Positions 41,976 to 50,868 of a DNA stretch of 52,028 nucleotides are shown here, piece by piece. A program made the position numbers and the translations under genes. Under the pieces are notes generated by a model, which saw only the letters and a program-made list of their open reading frames with translations, was not told where the DNA came from and made no database searches. The stretch lies in the IMG/VR virus record IMGVR_UViG_3300037189_013547, positions 1 to 52,028 of that record. One strand, written 5' to 3'. The DNA comes from a virus. Position 1 is the stretch's first letter, and each line of letters begins with the position of its first letter.

Positions 41976-42433
41976 GATCTCTTGCCCTTCTCTAATAATA
42001 TGTCAGCCTTACGCTTTAATTCATATACTTTACCGTCAAGGCTTTGTAGTCTAGCATGTGCTATGCTTCGATAATTATCTATGGATTTAGCGTACTCGTT
42101 ATCATTGACTATTAACTGTATCTTTGCTTCATGCTTAGTATATTTGCTAAAATCTTCACTGTGTTGTGCTACAAGTTTTTCTAGCTGATCTGTACACAAG
42201 TCATAAACAATTTTCTGTTTATTTATTTGGTCCTGTATGTATGAAGCATAGCTATAGAGCATATATGATGCGTCAAATAATTCTTCTTTTGTTAACTTCT
42301 TTAACTTCTCTTCAGATAAATCAGAAACTATCAAAAATTCTTCTCTAAAATGAGAAAAGTTAGTATTAGTTTGATGTATAAAATCGTCTAAAGACTTTAG
42401 AAAATGCTCAACTGTTTCTTTAGCTGTTTTCAA
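41972..42433 (-). CDS. All-helical protein of unknown function
   Basis: The 153-residue protein is highly charged and almost entirely helical by pattern, with heptad-like stretches in KLKKLTKEELFDASYMLY, YIQDQINKQKIVYDLCTDQL and RLQSLDGKVYELKRKADILL. It suggests a coiled-coil dimer. There is no catalytic motif. It lies between the nuclease and the zinc-finger gene in the replication operon, overlapping the former by 14 bases. A role in fork or recombination complexes is an inference from position. Confidence 0.5.
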   Translation of the reverse strand: MKTAKETVEHFLKSLDDFIHQTNTNFSHFREEFLIVSDLSEEKLKKLTKEELFDASYMLYSYASYIQDQINKQKIVYDLCTDQLEKLVAQHSEDFSKYTKHEAKIQLIVNDNEYAKSIDNYRSIAHARLQSLDGKVYELKRKADILLEKGKRS

Positions 42434-42842
42434 TTTGTTGTCTCCACTCTTCGTCAGTGTTTGAGTATTTTAATACTACTATGTCTATATTGTTCAGCTT
42501 GCACCACTCTATTTTATCTTCGTCTTTGGCTTTTGCAATAGTAAAATCCGCTAGGTTCTTATGGAAAAAATTGCAGAACTCATAGTGCTGTTGACCATGT
42601 ACTTCTATAGCTTTCATAATTTGTGGGATATAAAAATCTAAATAAAGCACACCTTTTCTATGAGTAGCTGTGCTTCCCGGCAACTTAACTTCTTCTAAAA
42701 TTCTGTAGCTGTGATATATTTCTTTTAATAAGCTTCTAGCTCTTAAGTGATACTTAGATCTTTTTCTGTTATCGTCAGCCTTTACATCATAGCCAGTTAA
42801 GTTCCAAGCGTATACTTTGCCATTTAGGCCAGTAATCTTCAT
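42420..42842 (-). CDS. Vsr-like PD-(D/E)XK endonuclease, stand-alone catalytic domain
   Basis: The protein has 140 residues, essentially a bare Vsr/DUF559-type core. VLYLDFYIPQIMKAIEVHGQQHYEF (~65-89) carries the catalytic Asp, Glu and the usual GxQH. KAKDEDKIEWCKLNNIDIVVLKY (~104-126) is the closing strand. It lacks the helix-turn-helix or finger modules of the two homing enzymes in this window and is tightly embedded between RecA and a helical protein, so it may be a resident repair or nicking enzyme, not a parasite. The longer motif strings are cited here by position and in part. Confidence 0.7.
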   Translation of the reverse strand: MKITGLNGKVYAWNLTGYDVKADDNRKRSKYHLRARSLLKEIYHSYRILEEVKLPGSTATHRKGVLYLDFYIPQIMKAIEVHGQQHYEFCNFFHKNLADFTIAKAKDEDKIEWCKLNNIDIVVLKYSNTDEEWRQQIENS

Positions 42843-43948
42843 TAGTATAATTCCTTGATTTTCTCATAAACAAAATTGGCTAAAGCATCATGCTTTGTTA
42901 AAAACTCATATAGATTGTTAGCACCTTGAAACTTGAAGAATTTTTCTATATCTTCTGGAGTATCTGGTACATTATTAGACTTTAAAATACTTTGCACTAC
43001 TTCATTGTCTTTATTATCTACTGCGCATTGTATAGTATACCAAGCTCCAGAAGTTTTTATCAATCTAAATTCACAAGCTATTTGGGTGATCTCTTGAACT
43101 TCATCTACGCCCACCCCATACCTTATCCAACTTTCTGCCGCACTGTTTGGCTTACCACCGGCACAAGATGTTTTTATATTCCAATTAGCTATCTGACCAA
43201 CGTGTGGGCCAGTATCTTTAGGAACTTGCCACTTGCCTCTATGTGTTATTACCATATTAGTTCCAGCTTGGTACTGTAACATATTCCCGCAGTCTGCCAT
43301 TTTTGCTGGTGCATATGGCGATCCACCAGTGTTTGCTATATTATGTGTTATACAAATTAATATTGTTTGGTTCTTCATAAGAGTCCCGCTAATCCTTTTG
43401 AAGAACATTGATAATAATCTAGGTAAAGCGTTTCTTACCCCCGTTCTTACTTCTCCCTCTAATTCACAGGCTGGCACCATGTTTGATATTGAGTCAGTAA
43501 TAATAACGCAGCCGGGATCATTGTTGATATAATATTCCAAGATGTTAAGAAAATCTTCAGCCGTCAAAACTCTATCATCAGTTGATTCTACTATTAGGAT
43601 TTTATCTGCATCTAAACCTTTTATGCCTTCAAAGTTCTGCTTGGAAAGTCTACCCTCAGTATTAACATATACAACCTTTTTATTCAGCTTTTGACATTTA
43701 GAAGCAAAATGGAGAGCAGTTGTTGTTTTTCCACTCTTTGGATCACCCGTCATAACAACTACTGACCCTTCTCTTAGACCGCCCCCCAAGGCTATATCTA
43801 GTGCTGGAGACATACCAATAACTTTTAAGCTATTTATTGACTCTAATACTTCTGTGCCACTGCGTACAATATCTCCATACTTGTTTAATATTGAGCTTGT
43901 TATTGTATCTTCTGAAAATTTACTTGGGCCGTCCTTTTTCTTTTTCAT
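42842..43948 (-). CDS. recA: RecA/UvsX-like recombinase
   Basis: The 368-residue protein has a RecA core: KVIGMSPALDIALGGGLREG, Walker A GDPKSGKTT near residue 68, KVVYVNTEGRLSKQNFEGI, VIITDSISNMVPACELEG (Walker B Asp), and loop L2/Q region THNIANTGGSP then MADCGNMLQY. The C-terminal domain is a phage type, not the bacterial one. Role: strand exchange with SSB and the annealing protein. GAGGG ahead of ATG, with ATGA coupling, supports the start. Confidence 0.9.
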   Translation of the reverse strand: MKKKKDGPSKFSEDTITSSILNKYGDIVRSGTEVLESINSLKVIGMSPALDIALGGGLREGSVVVMTGDPKSGKTTTALHFASKCQKLNKKVVYVNTEGRLSKQNFEGIKGLDADKILIVESTDDRVLTAEDFLNILEYYINNDPGCVIITDSISNMVPACELEGEVRTGVRNALPRLLSMFFKRISGTLMKNQTILICITHNIANTGGSPYAPAKMADCGNMLQYQAGTNMVITHRGKWQVPKDTGPHVGQIANWNIKTSCAGGKPNSAAESWIRYGVGVDEVQEITQIACEFRLIKTSGAWYTIQCAVDNKDNEVVQSILKSNNVPDTPEDIEKFFKFQGANNLYEFLTKHDALANFVYEKIKELY

Positions 43949-44478
43949 AAATCCCTCAGTTTGTTTATCATTGACTTTGTTTTAAATGTGGATTGAGTGC
44001 GTCTAATTCTAGTGTCTTCTACATTTTGAACTACATCTAATTCATTTGCTTGTTTTTCTATCTCTTTAGACTTACTTAAGGCTTTTACTTCCTTCTTATA
44101 GTTCTCTATAGCCTTGATGGCTAGCTGATTATACTTCCAACCGCGAGGACCGTAACACTTCAAGCCAACGTGATAAATTTTATCAAAATGCTTAGACTTT
44201 ACAGCTTCAAGGATTAACTTCTCTTCAAATTTATTTTTCAAACCTTTAGAGGCTTTCATATTCCTCATGAACATGTCATGATATTTATCTCCAACTGTCC
44301 AGAATTTATAAGACGGTTTATCCATCTTAAAAGCATCTGTCCATCTCAATATCAAAAGCTCTGCTAAGTACGCTTCAAAAGTGCAATGTTCACCAGTGTG
44401 AATATGTTTATAGCTATACTCTTCAGACCACTCTTTTTGAAATTCTTTGCTAAATAGTCTCGGTTTTTTGTTTGTCAT
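43945..44478 (-). CDS. Unknown basic protein upstream of recA
   Basis: ATG 44478 (177 residues) is preferred to a TTG at 44511, which would enlarge the overlap with the preceding gene to 62 bases. It is rich in Lys and aromatic residues (FSKEFQKEWSEEYSYKHI, YKFWTVGDKYHDMFMRN, RGWKYNQLAIKAIENYKKEV) and mostly helical, with a basic tail (TRIRRTQSTFKTKSMINK). Composition suits nucleic-acid binding. No domain recognised. Confidence 0.55.
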   Translation of the reverse strand: MTNKKPRLFSKEFQKEWSEEYSYKHIHTGEHCTFEAYLAELLILRWTDAFKMDKPSYKFWTVGDKYHDMFMRNMKASKGLKNKFEEKLILEAVKSKHFDKIYHVGLKCYGPRGWKYNQLAIKAIENYKKEVKALSKSKEIEKQANELDVVQNVEDTRIRRTQSTFKTKSMINKLRDL

Positions 44479-44887
44479 TATAAATGATTGCTTCTTCAAA
44501 ACAGTTTTCAATTACATCATGATCATTTAATTGCTCAACTAACTCTGGAACAACCCACATAGTCTTGTATACTATTTTATTATACAATTTACCTATGGTG
44601 ATAGTCTGCTTAGTGACTTCACCCATTGCACCAAGTGCTGATCTTATCAAGTATACCCCATCGGCATCTATAGTATCAACATTGCATGAATTTGATTTAT
44701 ATTGTAGACCTATAGAAATGACATTGAGTTTATTTGATTCACAAATGCGCTTAATATCAGCCCAATCTGAATAATTACTAAAATAGTAATCCAGTTTATC
44801 AGATAGGGTCACTTTAAACCAAGTCAAAGTTTTATCTTTTTTGTACTCTATCAACCAATCGTTGTGAGTATGTATAAACTGTTTCAT
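44450..44887 (-). CDS. Unknown protein
   Basis: The 145-residue protein has mixed alpha/beta character (WLIEYKKDKTLTWFKVTLSD, LNVISIGLQYKS, GVYLIRSALGAMGE, IVYKTMWVVPELVEQL). Neither motif nor membrane segment is seen. It is ATGA-coupled to the small HTH gene, and its tail overlaps the next gene by 29 bases. It may belong to the recA-adjacent recombination group. No function can be stated. Confidence 0.5.
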   Translation of the reverse strand: MKQFIHTHNDWLIEYKKDKTLTWFKVTLSDKLDYYFSNYSDWADIKRICESNKLNVISIGLQYKSNSCNVDTIDADGVYLIRSALGAMGEVTKQTITIGKLYNKIVYKTMWVVPELVEQLNDHDVIENCFEEAIIYNDKQKTETI

Positions 44888-45180
44888 TTCTTAATCTTAG
44901 TAACACAAGGGGGCTGTTTACGATTTAATTTCTTTGTACTATCAGCAAGCGAAGACGCATTTTCTGTCATTATGGTTGCACCATTTTGACTAATAAACTG
45001 ACTGCCAACATTGAATGGATTAGTATTGCTAGGCTTATTGTAGTGCTTATCAATATAGTTCTTAACAGTACTCATATTTCTATTCAAATCTGTAGCAATT
45101 TGATCTAAGCTTACGCCTAGCTCTATATTTTTCTCTAGATAGAATATTTCAACCTTACCAAGTGGACCCTTTTTAACCAT
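44884..45180 (-). CDS. Small helix-turn-helix DNA-binding protein
   Basis: The first 47 residues form a trihelical HTH of homeodomain/sigma-4-like type (KVEIFYLEKNIELGVSLDQI, ATDLNRNMSTVKNYIDKHY). A flexible Asn/Ser-rich tail with a basic end (NRKQPPCVTKIKK) follows. At 98 residues it may be a transcription regulator of the phage or a DNA-architectural protein. Position does not decide. It overlaps the neighbouring gene by eight bases. Confidence 0.6.
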   Translation of the reverse strand: MVKKGPLGKVEIFYLEKNIELGVSLDQIATDLNRNMSTVKNYIDKHYNKPSNTNPFNVGSQFISQNGATIMTENASSLADSTKKLNRKQPPCVTKIKK

Positions 45181-45496
45181 TTATAAAACTCCTTTGCGCT
45201 TTAGTCAAATATGTACTATTTCTGCTATTCAAATATGCTATGTACAAATCAAATGTTTGCTTAGAAACATCTTTATACTGTAGATCTAAATAGGTTTCTC
45301 TATGAGAATCTATTCCATATGGATCATATATAATATTTCTGAATGTCTGTACAAAGTATTTTCCGCTACCATTTATAAAAACAGTCTTAGCAAATGAATC
45401 TTTTTCACTATCAATAATTTTACCTACTTTGTCATAATGTATTTTTGTTATATCTTCCTTGAAATCATTCTTGTTGTATTCGTTTATATATTTCAT
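45173..45496 (-). CDS. Unknown small protein
   Basis: The 107-residue protein is charged and soluble, with an N-terminal KYINEYNKNDFKEDITKIHY, a central beta hairpin (FAKTVFINGSGKYFVQTF) and a helical end (TFDLYIAYLNSRNSTYLTK). No motif was recognised. It is coupled by ATGA overlap to the FmdB-like gene. Confidence 0.5.
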   Translation of the reverse strand: MKYINEYNKNDFKEDITKIHYDKVGKIIDSEKDSFAKTVFINGSGKYFVQTFRNIIYDPYGIDSHRETYLDLQYKDVSKQTFDLYIAYLNSRNSTYLTKAQRSFING

Positions 45497-45828
45497 GTTC
45501 CACCTTTAAGAATGTAGTTCTTTTTTTGATCTGCGGTCATTGCGTTAATATCTCTCATCAATTTACGCTTTTTGCCGCTATCTGATAAATTATTATTTTT
45601 AGATTCAATTTCTGAGCGTTTGTAAGACCCCATGTTCTTCCAATTTCTATCAGCAAGTTGTCCCACAGTTTTTACGTCTTTTACAAACAATCCTAGCCCA
45701 CCATATACTACTCTGTCTAGGCTATCTTTGCTACATGATGGGCATTTTGTCAGTGCGTCCTCTTTTATAGATTGATAAATATCTTCCATAAAATACCCAC
45801 ACTCATTACACTTATAATCGTATAACAT
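45493..45828 (-). CDS. FmdB-type zinc-ribbon protein
   Basis: The 111-residue protein starts MLYDYKCNECGYFMEDI followed by LTKCPSCSKDSLDRV: two CxxC pairs 20 residues apart with the YxCxxCG opening of the FmdB family. The C-terminal helical half (KSSEIESKN-like, then GKKRKLMRDINAMTADQKKN) is basic. FmdB-like ribbons occur widely in phages, with suggested regulatory roles. Here it sits between PhoH and a small unknown. Confidence 0.7.
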   Translation of the reverse strand: MLYDYKCNECGYFMEDIYQSIKEDALTKCPSCSKDSLDRVVYGGLGLFVKDVKTVGQLADRNWKNMGSYKRSEIESKNNNLSDSGKKRKLMRDINAMTADQKKNYILKGGT

Positions 45829-46505
45829 TATTTCTCCAAGGCATATAAAACAGCTCCTAGTATTCCATTCCTCTGTATGTCATTATAGTCTAATTTGCAT
45901 ATACCAACACCTGGAACTTGAGATAATCTATCTATACAGAAGTTTAATCCACTATCTCTATATAAGTCCGTCTGTTTAATGTCTCCATTAATAAGAACTT
46001 TAGAGTCTTTTCCCATTCTTGTAATGAACATTTTTATTTGTTCTAATGTGCAATTCTGAGCTTCGTCTAATATCATATATGAATTATGAAATGTAGCACC
46101 CCTCATTGTTTCTAATGGCTCAAACCTAATTCTACGTTGATTAAAATATAAACCAAACTTATCTCGTCCTAGGAAGTATTTTAAATTCTCTTCCATAGGT
46201 TGTAAGTATGGCTTAATCTTATCTCCTAGTTCTCCCGGTAATGAACCAATGTCTTTACCAGTACATACTAATGGTCTAGTAATGATTAATGTATCTATCT
46301 CATCTCTTAGTAATCTTTGTGATGCTAATCCAGCAGCAATAAAAGATTTACCGCTTCCAGACGGACCAGAACAAAAAATAATATCATTTTCTATAGTTAG
46401 TCTTATGTATTGTTTTTGATTCTCTGTCTTGGCTTCCAGTTGGTTTTGTTTAGGTTTTTTTTCTTCTTGACGCTTTTTTCTGTTGTTATGTGCCTGTGCT
46501 GCCAA
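45828..46505 (-). CDS. phoH: PhoH-like P-loop ATPase
   Basis: The 225-residue protein has a basic Lys/Gln-rich N-terminus, then Walker A GPSGSGKSFIAAG at about residue 47, IITRPLVCTGKDIGSLPGEL (typical PhoH), FEPLETMRGATFHNSYMILDEAQN with Walker B, and ITRMGKDSKVLINGDIKQTD (sensor). PhoH-like proteins are predicted RNA helicase/ATPases common in aquatic phages; their role in infection is not settled. The start is a TTG at 46505 (GGGAG ahead) inside the dUTPase end, a 20-base overlap, with no in-frame ATG before the P-loop. Confidence 0.9.
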   Translation of the reverse strand: MAAQAHNNRKKRQEEKKPKQNQLEAKTENQKQYIRLTIENDIIFCSGPSGSGKSFIAAGLASQRLLRDEIDTLIITRPLVCTGKDIGSLPGELGDKIKPYLQPMEENLKYFLGRDKFGLYFNQRRIRFEPLETMRGATFHNSYMILDEAQNCTLEQIKMFITRMGKDSKVLINGDIKQTDLYRDSGLNFCIDRLSQVPGVGICKLDYNDIQRNGILGAVLYALEK

Positions 46506-46914
46506 AGCCGTTACTCCCGCGTTGCGAGGAACCTAGTGATTCATGAGCCGTCATAATTACATGAGGAACCTCTTGGAATATAATCTGAGCGATTCTATCC
46601 CCGGTACGTATTACTACATCGTAATCTGATGTATTATACAAACATACCATGATCTCTCCCCTATACCCACTATCTATTACTCCTGCTAAAACATCTATAC
46701 CTTGTCTAACAGATAAGCCAGATCTTGGCCATATTAAACCAGCTAAATTATCTGGCATTTGTAATGCTATCCCAGTACTAACGGTCTTTCTTTGTTTTGG
46801 CGTAATGATAGTGTCAATAGTAGAATATAAGTCAAATCCAGCATCATTATTATTTGCCTTTGTTGGCATTTGTGCTAATACGTCTATTAGCTTTACTTGT
46901 ACTCCGTATATCAT
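46486..46914 (-). CDS. dut: dUTP diphosphatase (trimeric)
   Basis: The 142 residues have the five dUTPase motifs: NNDAGFDLYS (1), IWPRSGLSVRQG (2), GVIDSGYRGEIMV (3), GDRIAQIIFQ (4) and SQRGSNGFGSTG (5, the mobile Gly-rich tail). It hydrolyses dUTP to dUMP and pyrophosphate, preventing uracil incorporation and supplying dUMP. The start overlaps the stop of the reductase small subunit as ATGA, with GGAG ten bases ahead. Confidence 0.95.
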   Translation of the reverse strand: MIYGVQVKLIDVLAQMPTKANNNDAGFDLYSTIDTIITPKQRKTVSTGIALQMPDNLAGLIWPRSGLSVRQGIDVLAGVIDSGYRGEIMVCLYNTSDYDVVIRTGDRIAQIIFQEVPHVIMTAHESLGSSQRGSNGFGSTGT

Positions 46915-47990
46915 AGCTCAAATTCTCCAAGGTCAATTTGTTCAAGATCATTCGTACTTGCACCAATTTTATAAGATGTAATTTCGTGTTCTTGTGGTGC
47001 AACTTGTACCGCTTCGCTATTCATCCAAGGGTCAGTCCATCCAGATATAGGATTCTTCTTACCCTTTTCATATGGTAATCCTATATTTTTACGTCTACTC
47101 ATACATAGCCAATCAACATATTCACATAAAACTTTTTCGTTTAATCCTATAATAGATCCATCTTTAAACAAGTATGCCGCCCAAGCTTTTTCTTCATTAG
47201 CAGCAGAGTCAAACATCTTGCAAGCTTCTTCTTCGCATTCCCATGCGATTTCTAGGAAGCCCTCTTCTGGAACTGTTCTTAAGATTTTAATTATTTCTTG
47301 AGTATTGTACAAATGCAAAGCCTCGTCGCGTTTGATTAACTTTATTATATCTGCATTACCTGACATTTTCTTATTTTCAGCGAAAGCAAATGAACAGATG
47401 AATGATACATAAAATCTTATTGCCTCTAATATGTTTACACTAATCAATGTAAGATATATTTGTTTTTTAATATCACTTTCCTTACCAGAGTAACCGATAT
47501 TTCTAAGGGCATTATATTCTCTGACGGCAACTTCAGATCTCTTTAAAATCTCTTTATTAATTAAGCAACTATCTAGAACTTCTGTTGGGTTGCTATATAC
47601 ATTTTTAATGATATATGTATAACTATAGCTGTGAATTTGCTCAAAGAATTGCCACACGTTCATACACGCTTCTAATTCTGGATTAGATACGTGCTGTAGT
47701 AACGTTGGTACTCCGCGACATATAACGCTATCTAAAGCAGTTTGATACAATAGATTAGAAGTAAAAATAAATTTCTCATTTTCACTCATTACGTCTTCAT
47801 TTTTGAAGTCGTTTCTATCTTTTTTAAGCTCAATTTCTTCTGGCCTCCAAAAGAATTCAAGTTGCTTCTTGTATAGATCGAAGAAAACTGGATACTTAAA
47901 TCTGTCGTATCTTTGTAATGAAAGGTCTTCACCCATGAAGAGTGGTTGTAATGTATAATCTACATTGTTTTTATTTAATATAGTCTTCAT
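46911..47990 (-). CDS. nrdB: Ribonucleotide reductase class Ia, beta subunit
   Basis: ATG 47990 makes an ATGA overlap with nrdA (359 residues). Metal ligands are all present: Asp in LLYQTALDSVI, Glu and His in FFEQIHSYSYTYII, Glu in SFAFAENKKMSGNAD and Glu-x-x-His in RDEALHLYN. The radical Tyr is the first of SYTYII, matching E. coli Tyr122. The C-terminal tail (DLEQIDLGEFEL) matches the docking peptide for NrdA. It houses the di-iron tyrosyl radical for dNTP synthesis. Its binding site AGGAGG is formed by the nrdA codons for the terminal Gly-Gly. Confidence 0.95.
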   Translation of the reverse strand: MKTILNKNNVDYTLQPLFMGEDLSLQRYDRFKYPVFFDLYKKQLEFFWRPEEIELKKDRNDFKNEDVMSENEKFIFTSNLLYQTALDSVICRGVPTLLQHVSNPELEACMNVWQFFEQIHSYSYTYIIKNVYSNPTEVLDSCLINKEILKRSEVAVREYNALRNIGYSGKESDIKKQIYLTLISVNILEAIRFYVSFICSFAFAENKKMSGNADIIKLIKRDEALHLYNTQEIIKILRTVPEEGFLEIAWECEEEACKMFDSAANEEKAWAAYLFKDGSIIGLNEKVLCEYVDWLCMSRRKNIGLPYEKGKKNPISGWTDPWMNSEAVQVAPQEHEITSYKIGASTNDLEQIDLGEFEL

Positions 47991-50227
47991 ATAGCGCATG
48001 AACCTCCTTCGCAAGTTTCTTTCTTGTGCATATCTTTTTCTGTATCACCATCAGAGTCTGGAGTATTACAGTAATAAAAATTTTTGACTCCATATTTAAA
48101 ACCGTACAACTGATCTTTAATTAATACACTCAATGGGATATTTCCTTCTGGATAATGTGCGTAATTATAATACAAATTAACGCTAATACTCATATCTACA
48201 AACTTCTGTAAAATTGCACAAATATTAAGTATTGCTTTATTATCTTTCATGTCCCAAGCTAAAGTGTAATAGCTTTTTCGACTAGAATAATTTGGCACTA
48301 GTTGTTTTAATATCCCATTCTTTGCCTTCTTGTATGACATCAAACTTCTTACTGGCTCAATGCCATTGGTGCTATTCTGAATCACGCTGGATGACTCACA
48401 GGGCATGATCGCTGTTAAAGTGGAATGGCGTAGGCCAAACTTTTTAATTCTCTCTCTAAGTCCTTCCCAATCCATAGTATACTCTGGAGACACTAGTTCG
48501 TCAACTGTTTTTTTGTACCAATCTATTGGTAACAATCCACGAGAATACTTTGTCTCTGAAAACTTGCTGCATGGTCCTAATTTTTCAGCAAGCTTGCAAG
48601 ACTCATTAAGCAGATTCCATTGAATTTTTTCCATAGTTTTATGTGTCAATTTTAATGTTTCTGAATCATCGTACTTAAGCTTATTTTTAGCTAGAAAAGC
48701 AGCAAAGTTAGTTATTCCAATACCTAAAGATCTACGGTTCTTAGTAAAATTTTCTCCAGCTAAAATTGGATAATCTTGATAATCAATGATGGATTCTAAC
48801 ATTTTTACAGCCATGCAGCAAGCATTTTCTATACTTTCATCACTATTTAATTCTAACAGATTAAGTGCTGATAAAATGCAGATTCCGATCTCACCCTCTT
48901 TATCATCAATAGATGAAATAGGTTTTGTTGGATGAATAATTTCTTGACATAGATTACTCATATATACAGGGGCGTCCCAAGACCCATGCTCATTAGCATT
49001 ATCTATATTCATCACGTAGATACGCCCAGTTTCTAGTCTTTCTTTAGTAAATATTTCTGCTAATTTTCTAGCATTAATCTTTTTCTTCATTTTGATTTGG
49101 CGACTATTCTCATACTTTTCATATAGCTTTTTAAAGTCTTCATTATTATTCATTGAGCTATAAAGACCGCCTGTTTCTTCTGGACTAAAAAGCGTAATGT
49201 CTTCATTTTTGATGAATCGTTCATAGAACAATTTATTAAACTGAATTGAGTAATCTAGCTTACGCACTCTATTATCGTCAGTTCCAGCATTGTTTTTTAG
49301 AACGATAATGTCCTCAATTTCATAATGCCAAAATGGCACATGTACTGTAGCTGAACCGCCACGTATTCCATTCTGGCTTGTTGCCTTTACGGTAGACTCA
49401 AAGATTTTCAGATAAGGAATTAATCCAGTGTGTATTACTTCTCCACCACGAATTTCTGAGTTGATTGGTCTAACTCTTCCAATATTTAGACCTATGCCAG
49501 CCCTACGTGCCGTGTACTTTCCAACTGCGTGTACGCTAGAAAAAATAGAAGCAAGATTGTCTTCTACATCTACTAAAACACAGCTAGCAAACTGCTTAAT
49601 CTTTGTTCTTACGCCAGCCATGATCGGTGTGGGTAAGTTAATCTTGAATGTAGAAAAACACTCATATGCCTCTTTAACTTCGTCTACAGAATCAAAAAGA
49701 GCCATTGCTATACACACGTAAGCAAACTGTGGGGTTTCATACATCTTTCCAGTAATTCTATTCTTGACAAGATATTTGTCAATTAACTGCTGCAACCCAG
49801 CATATGTAAAAAGATAATCTCTATTGTGATCAATGCACTGTTCAATTGAGACTATATCTTCCTTTGTCCATTTACTTAATAAGTTATCGTCGTATACTGC
49901 ATACTCAATATTCTTTTTAATATGATCACATAGTGGGGGCGGGCAATCATACTTATCCCACAAATCTTTTCTTAAAGACATATTCAATAGTCTTGATGCC
50001 ACATATTGATAATTTGGATTTTGCGGGGATGTTAAATCATTTGCTGACTTAATAAGAATCTGATGTATCTCTTTAGTAGTAATGCCATCTCTGATAGATA
50101 GATTAGCATTCATCTCTATTTCTGACAAAGATACGTTATTTAAGCCGCGAATCGCCCAATCTACAACCTTGTGAATCTTTTCCACATTATATATTTCAAT
50201 ATTTCCATTACGCTTAGTTACATTCAT
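47987..50227 (-). CDS. nrdA: Ribonucleotide reductase class Ia, alpha subunit
   Basis: The 746-residue protein has an N-terminal ATP cone (VTKRNGNIEIYNVEKIHKVV). Redox and active-site residues are visible: FASCVLVDVED (first Cys), MSNLCQEIIHPTKP (catalytic Cys with Asn and Glu), GICILSALNL (second Cys), KNFYYCNTPD (Tyr-Tyr radical relay) and C-terminal ETCEGGSCAI (shuttle cysteines). It converts ribonucleoside diphosphates to deoxy forms with NrdB. The ATP cone implies allosteric dATP/ATP control. AGGA seven bases ahead of ATG supports the start. Confidence 0.95.
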   Translation of the reverse strand: MNVTKRNGNIEIYNVEKIHKVVDWAIRGLNNVSLSEIEMNANLSIRDGITTKEIHQILIKSANDLTSPQNPNYQYVASRLLNMSLRKDLWDKYDCPPPLCDHIKKNIEYAVYDDNLLSKWTKEDIVSIEQCIDHNRDYLFTYAGLQQLIDKYLVKNRITGKMYETPQFAYVCIAMALFDSVDEVKEAYECFSTFKINLPTPIMAGVRTKIKQFASCVLVDVEDNLASIFSSVHAVGKYTARRAGIGLNIGRVRPINSEIRGGEVIHTGLIPYLKIFESTVKATSQNGIRGGSATVHVPFWHYEIEDIIVLKNNAGTDDNRVRKLDYSIQFNKLFYERFIKNEDITLFSPEETGGLYSSMNNNEDFKKLYEKYENSRQIKMKKKINARKLAEIFTKERLETGRIYVMNIDNANEHGSWDAPVYMSNLCQEIIHPTKPISSIDDKEGEIGICILSALNLLELNSDESIENACCMAVKMLESIIDYQDYPILAGENFTKNRRSLGIGITNFAAFLAKNKLKYDDSETLKLTHKTMEKIQWNLLNESCKLAEKLGPCSKFSETKYSRGLLPIDWYKKTVDELVSPEYTMDWEGLRERIKKFGLRHSTLTAIMPCESSSVIQNSTNGIEPVRSLMSYKKAKNGILKQLVPNYSSRKSYYTLAWDMKDNKAILNICAILQKFVDMSISVNLYYNYAHYPEGNIPLSVLIKDQLYGFKYGVKNFYYCNTPDSDGDTEKDMHKKETCEGGSCAI

Positions 50228-50246
50228 TATTTATCCTATGTTTTAT

Positions 50247-50867
50247 TCAACTATATAATCTACTTAAAATTTTCGCAACAACCCACTTAATAATCATCGG
50301 AAGTGCTATGTAAATAAATAGCCAAGTTAGTATGACTGAGCCATACTCTTTTTCAAGTTCTTTATGTACGTTTTCTTCTACGAATGAATAGCACTCTCTT
50401 TTTAGCTTTCTTCGCGTCTTGATATCAGCATTACTAAAATCTACACCAGACGATTGACATATTGTAGCCCACTCATTAGCAAATTGCAAGCACATCTTTG
50501 CGACTTCACGATCTTGCTTGTTTCCATACTTATTATCAATTTCTAAATACATTGGATCAAGACTTACACATTGATCACATTCACTGAAAACCTTGTCGTA
50601 TGAAAATCTAATAATTGGAAAATATTTAAACTTTATGTAACCGCCAGTAGTTTCTAAACATATTTGTTCAACATTAACAGATAGTGTTATAATCTTTTTT
50701 ATAGATGCTTTAGGAGTATTGCCATTGAAGGTAATAAGAATATTATTGTCTTTGGTTTCTATTTTAGTATCTAGTGGCGTATTGCACTTAATATTAAATC
50801 CATTCAATATGAATCCATTTGGTGAAAATATACTATTTAAAGCAGACTTTAATTCTTCTGGCTTCAT
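50247..50867 (-). CDS. Tail-anchored membrane protein of unknown function
   Basis: The 206-residue protein is soluble for about 170 residues, beta-rich at first (NGFNIKCNTPLDTKIE, NNILITFNGNTPKASI), with several Cys (ECDQCVSLD, MCLQF) and helical later (IKTRRKLKRECYSFVEENVH). It ends in a hydrophobic helix (VILTWLFIYIALPMIIKWVV) with a short basic tail, suggesting C-terminal anchoring in the host membrane. AAAGGA lies eight bases ahead of ATG. It is first in a membrane-protein set with the next three genes and precedes the reductase genes. Confidence 0.5.
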   Translation of the reverse strand: MKPEELKSALNSIFSPNGFILNGFNIKCNTPLDTKIETKDNNILITFNGNTPKASIKKIITLSVNVEQICLETTGGYIKFKYFPIIRFSYDKVFSECDQCVSLDPMYLEIDNKYGNKQDREVAKMCLQFANEWATICQSSGVDFSNADIKTRRKLKRECYSFVEENVHKELEKEYGSVILTWLFIYIALPMIIKWVVAKILSRLYS

Positions 50868-50868
50868 A

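Noticed and set aside
42992-43532. Plus-strand open frames across recA
   Set aside because: They lie wholly antisense to a well-conserved recombinase and have no start signals.
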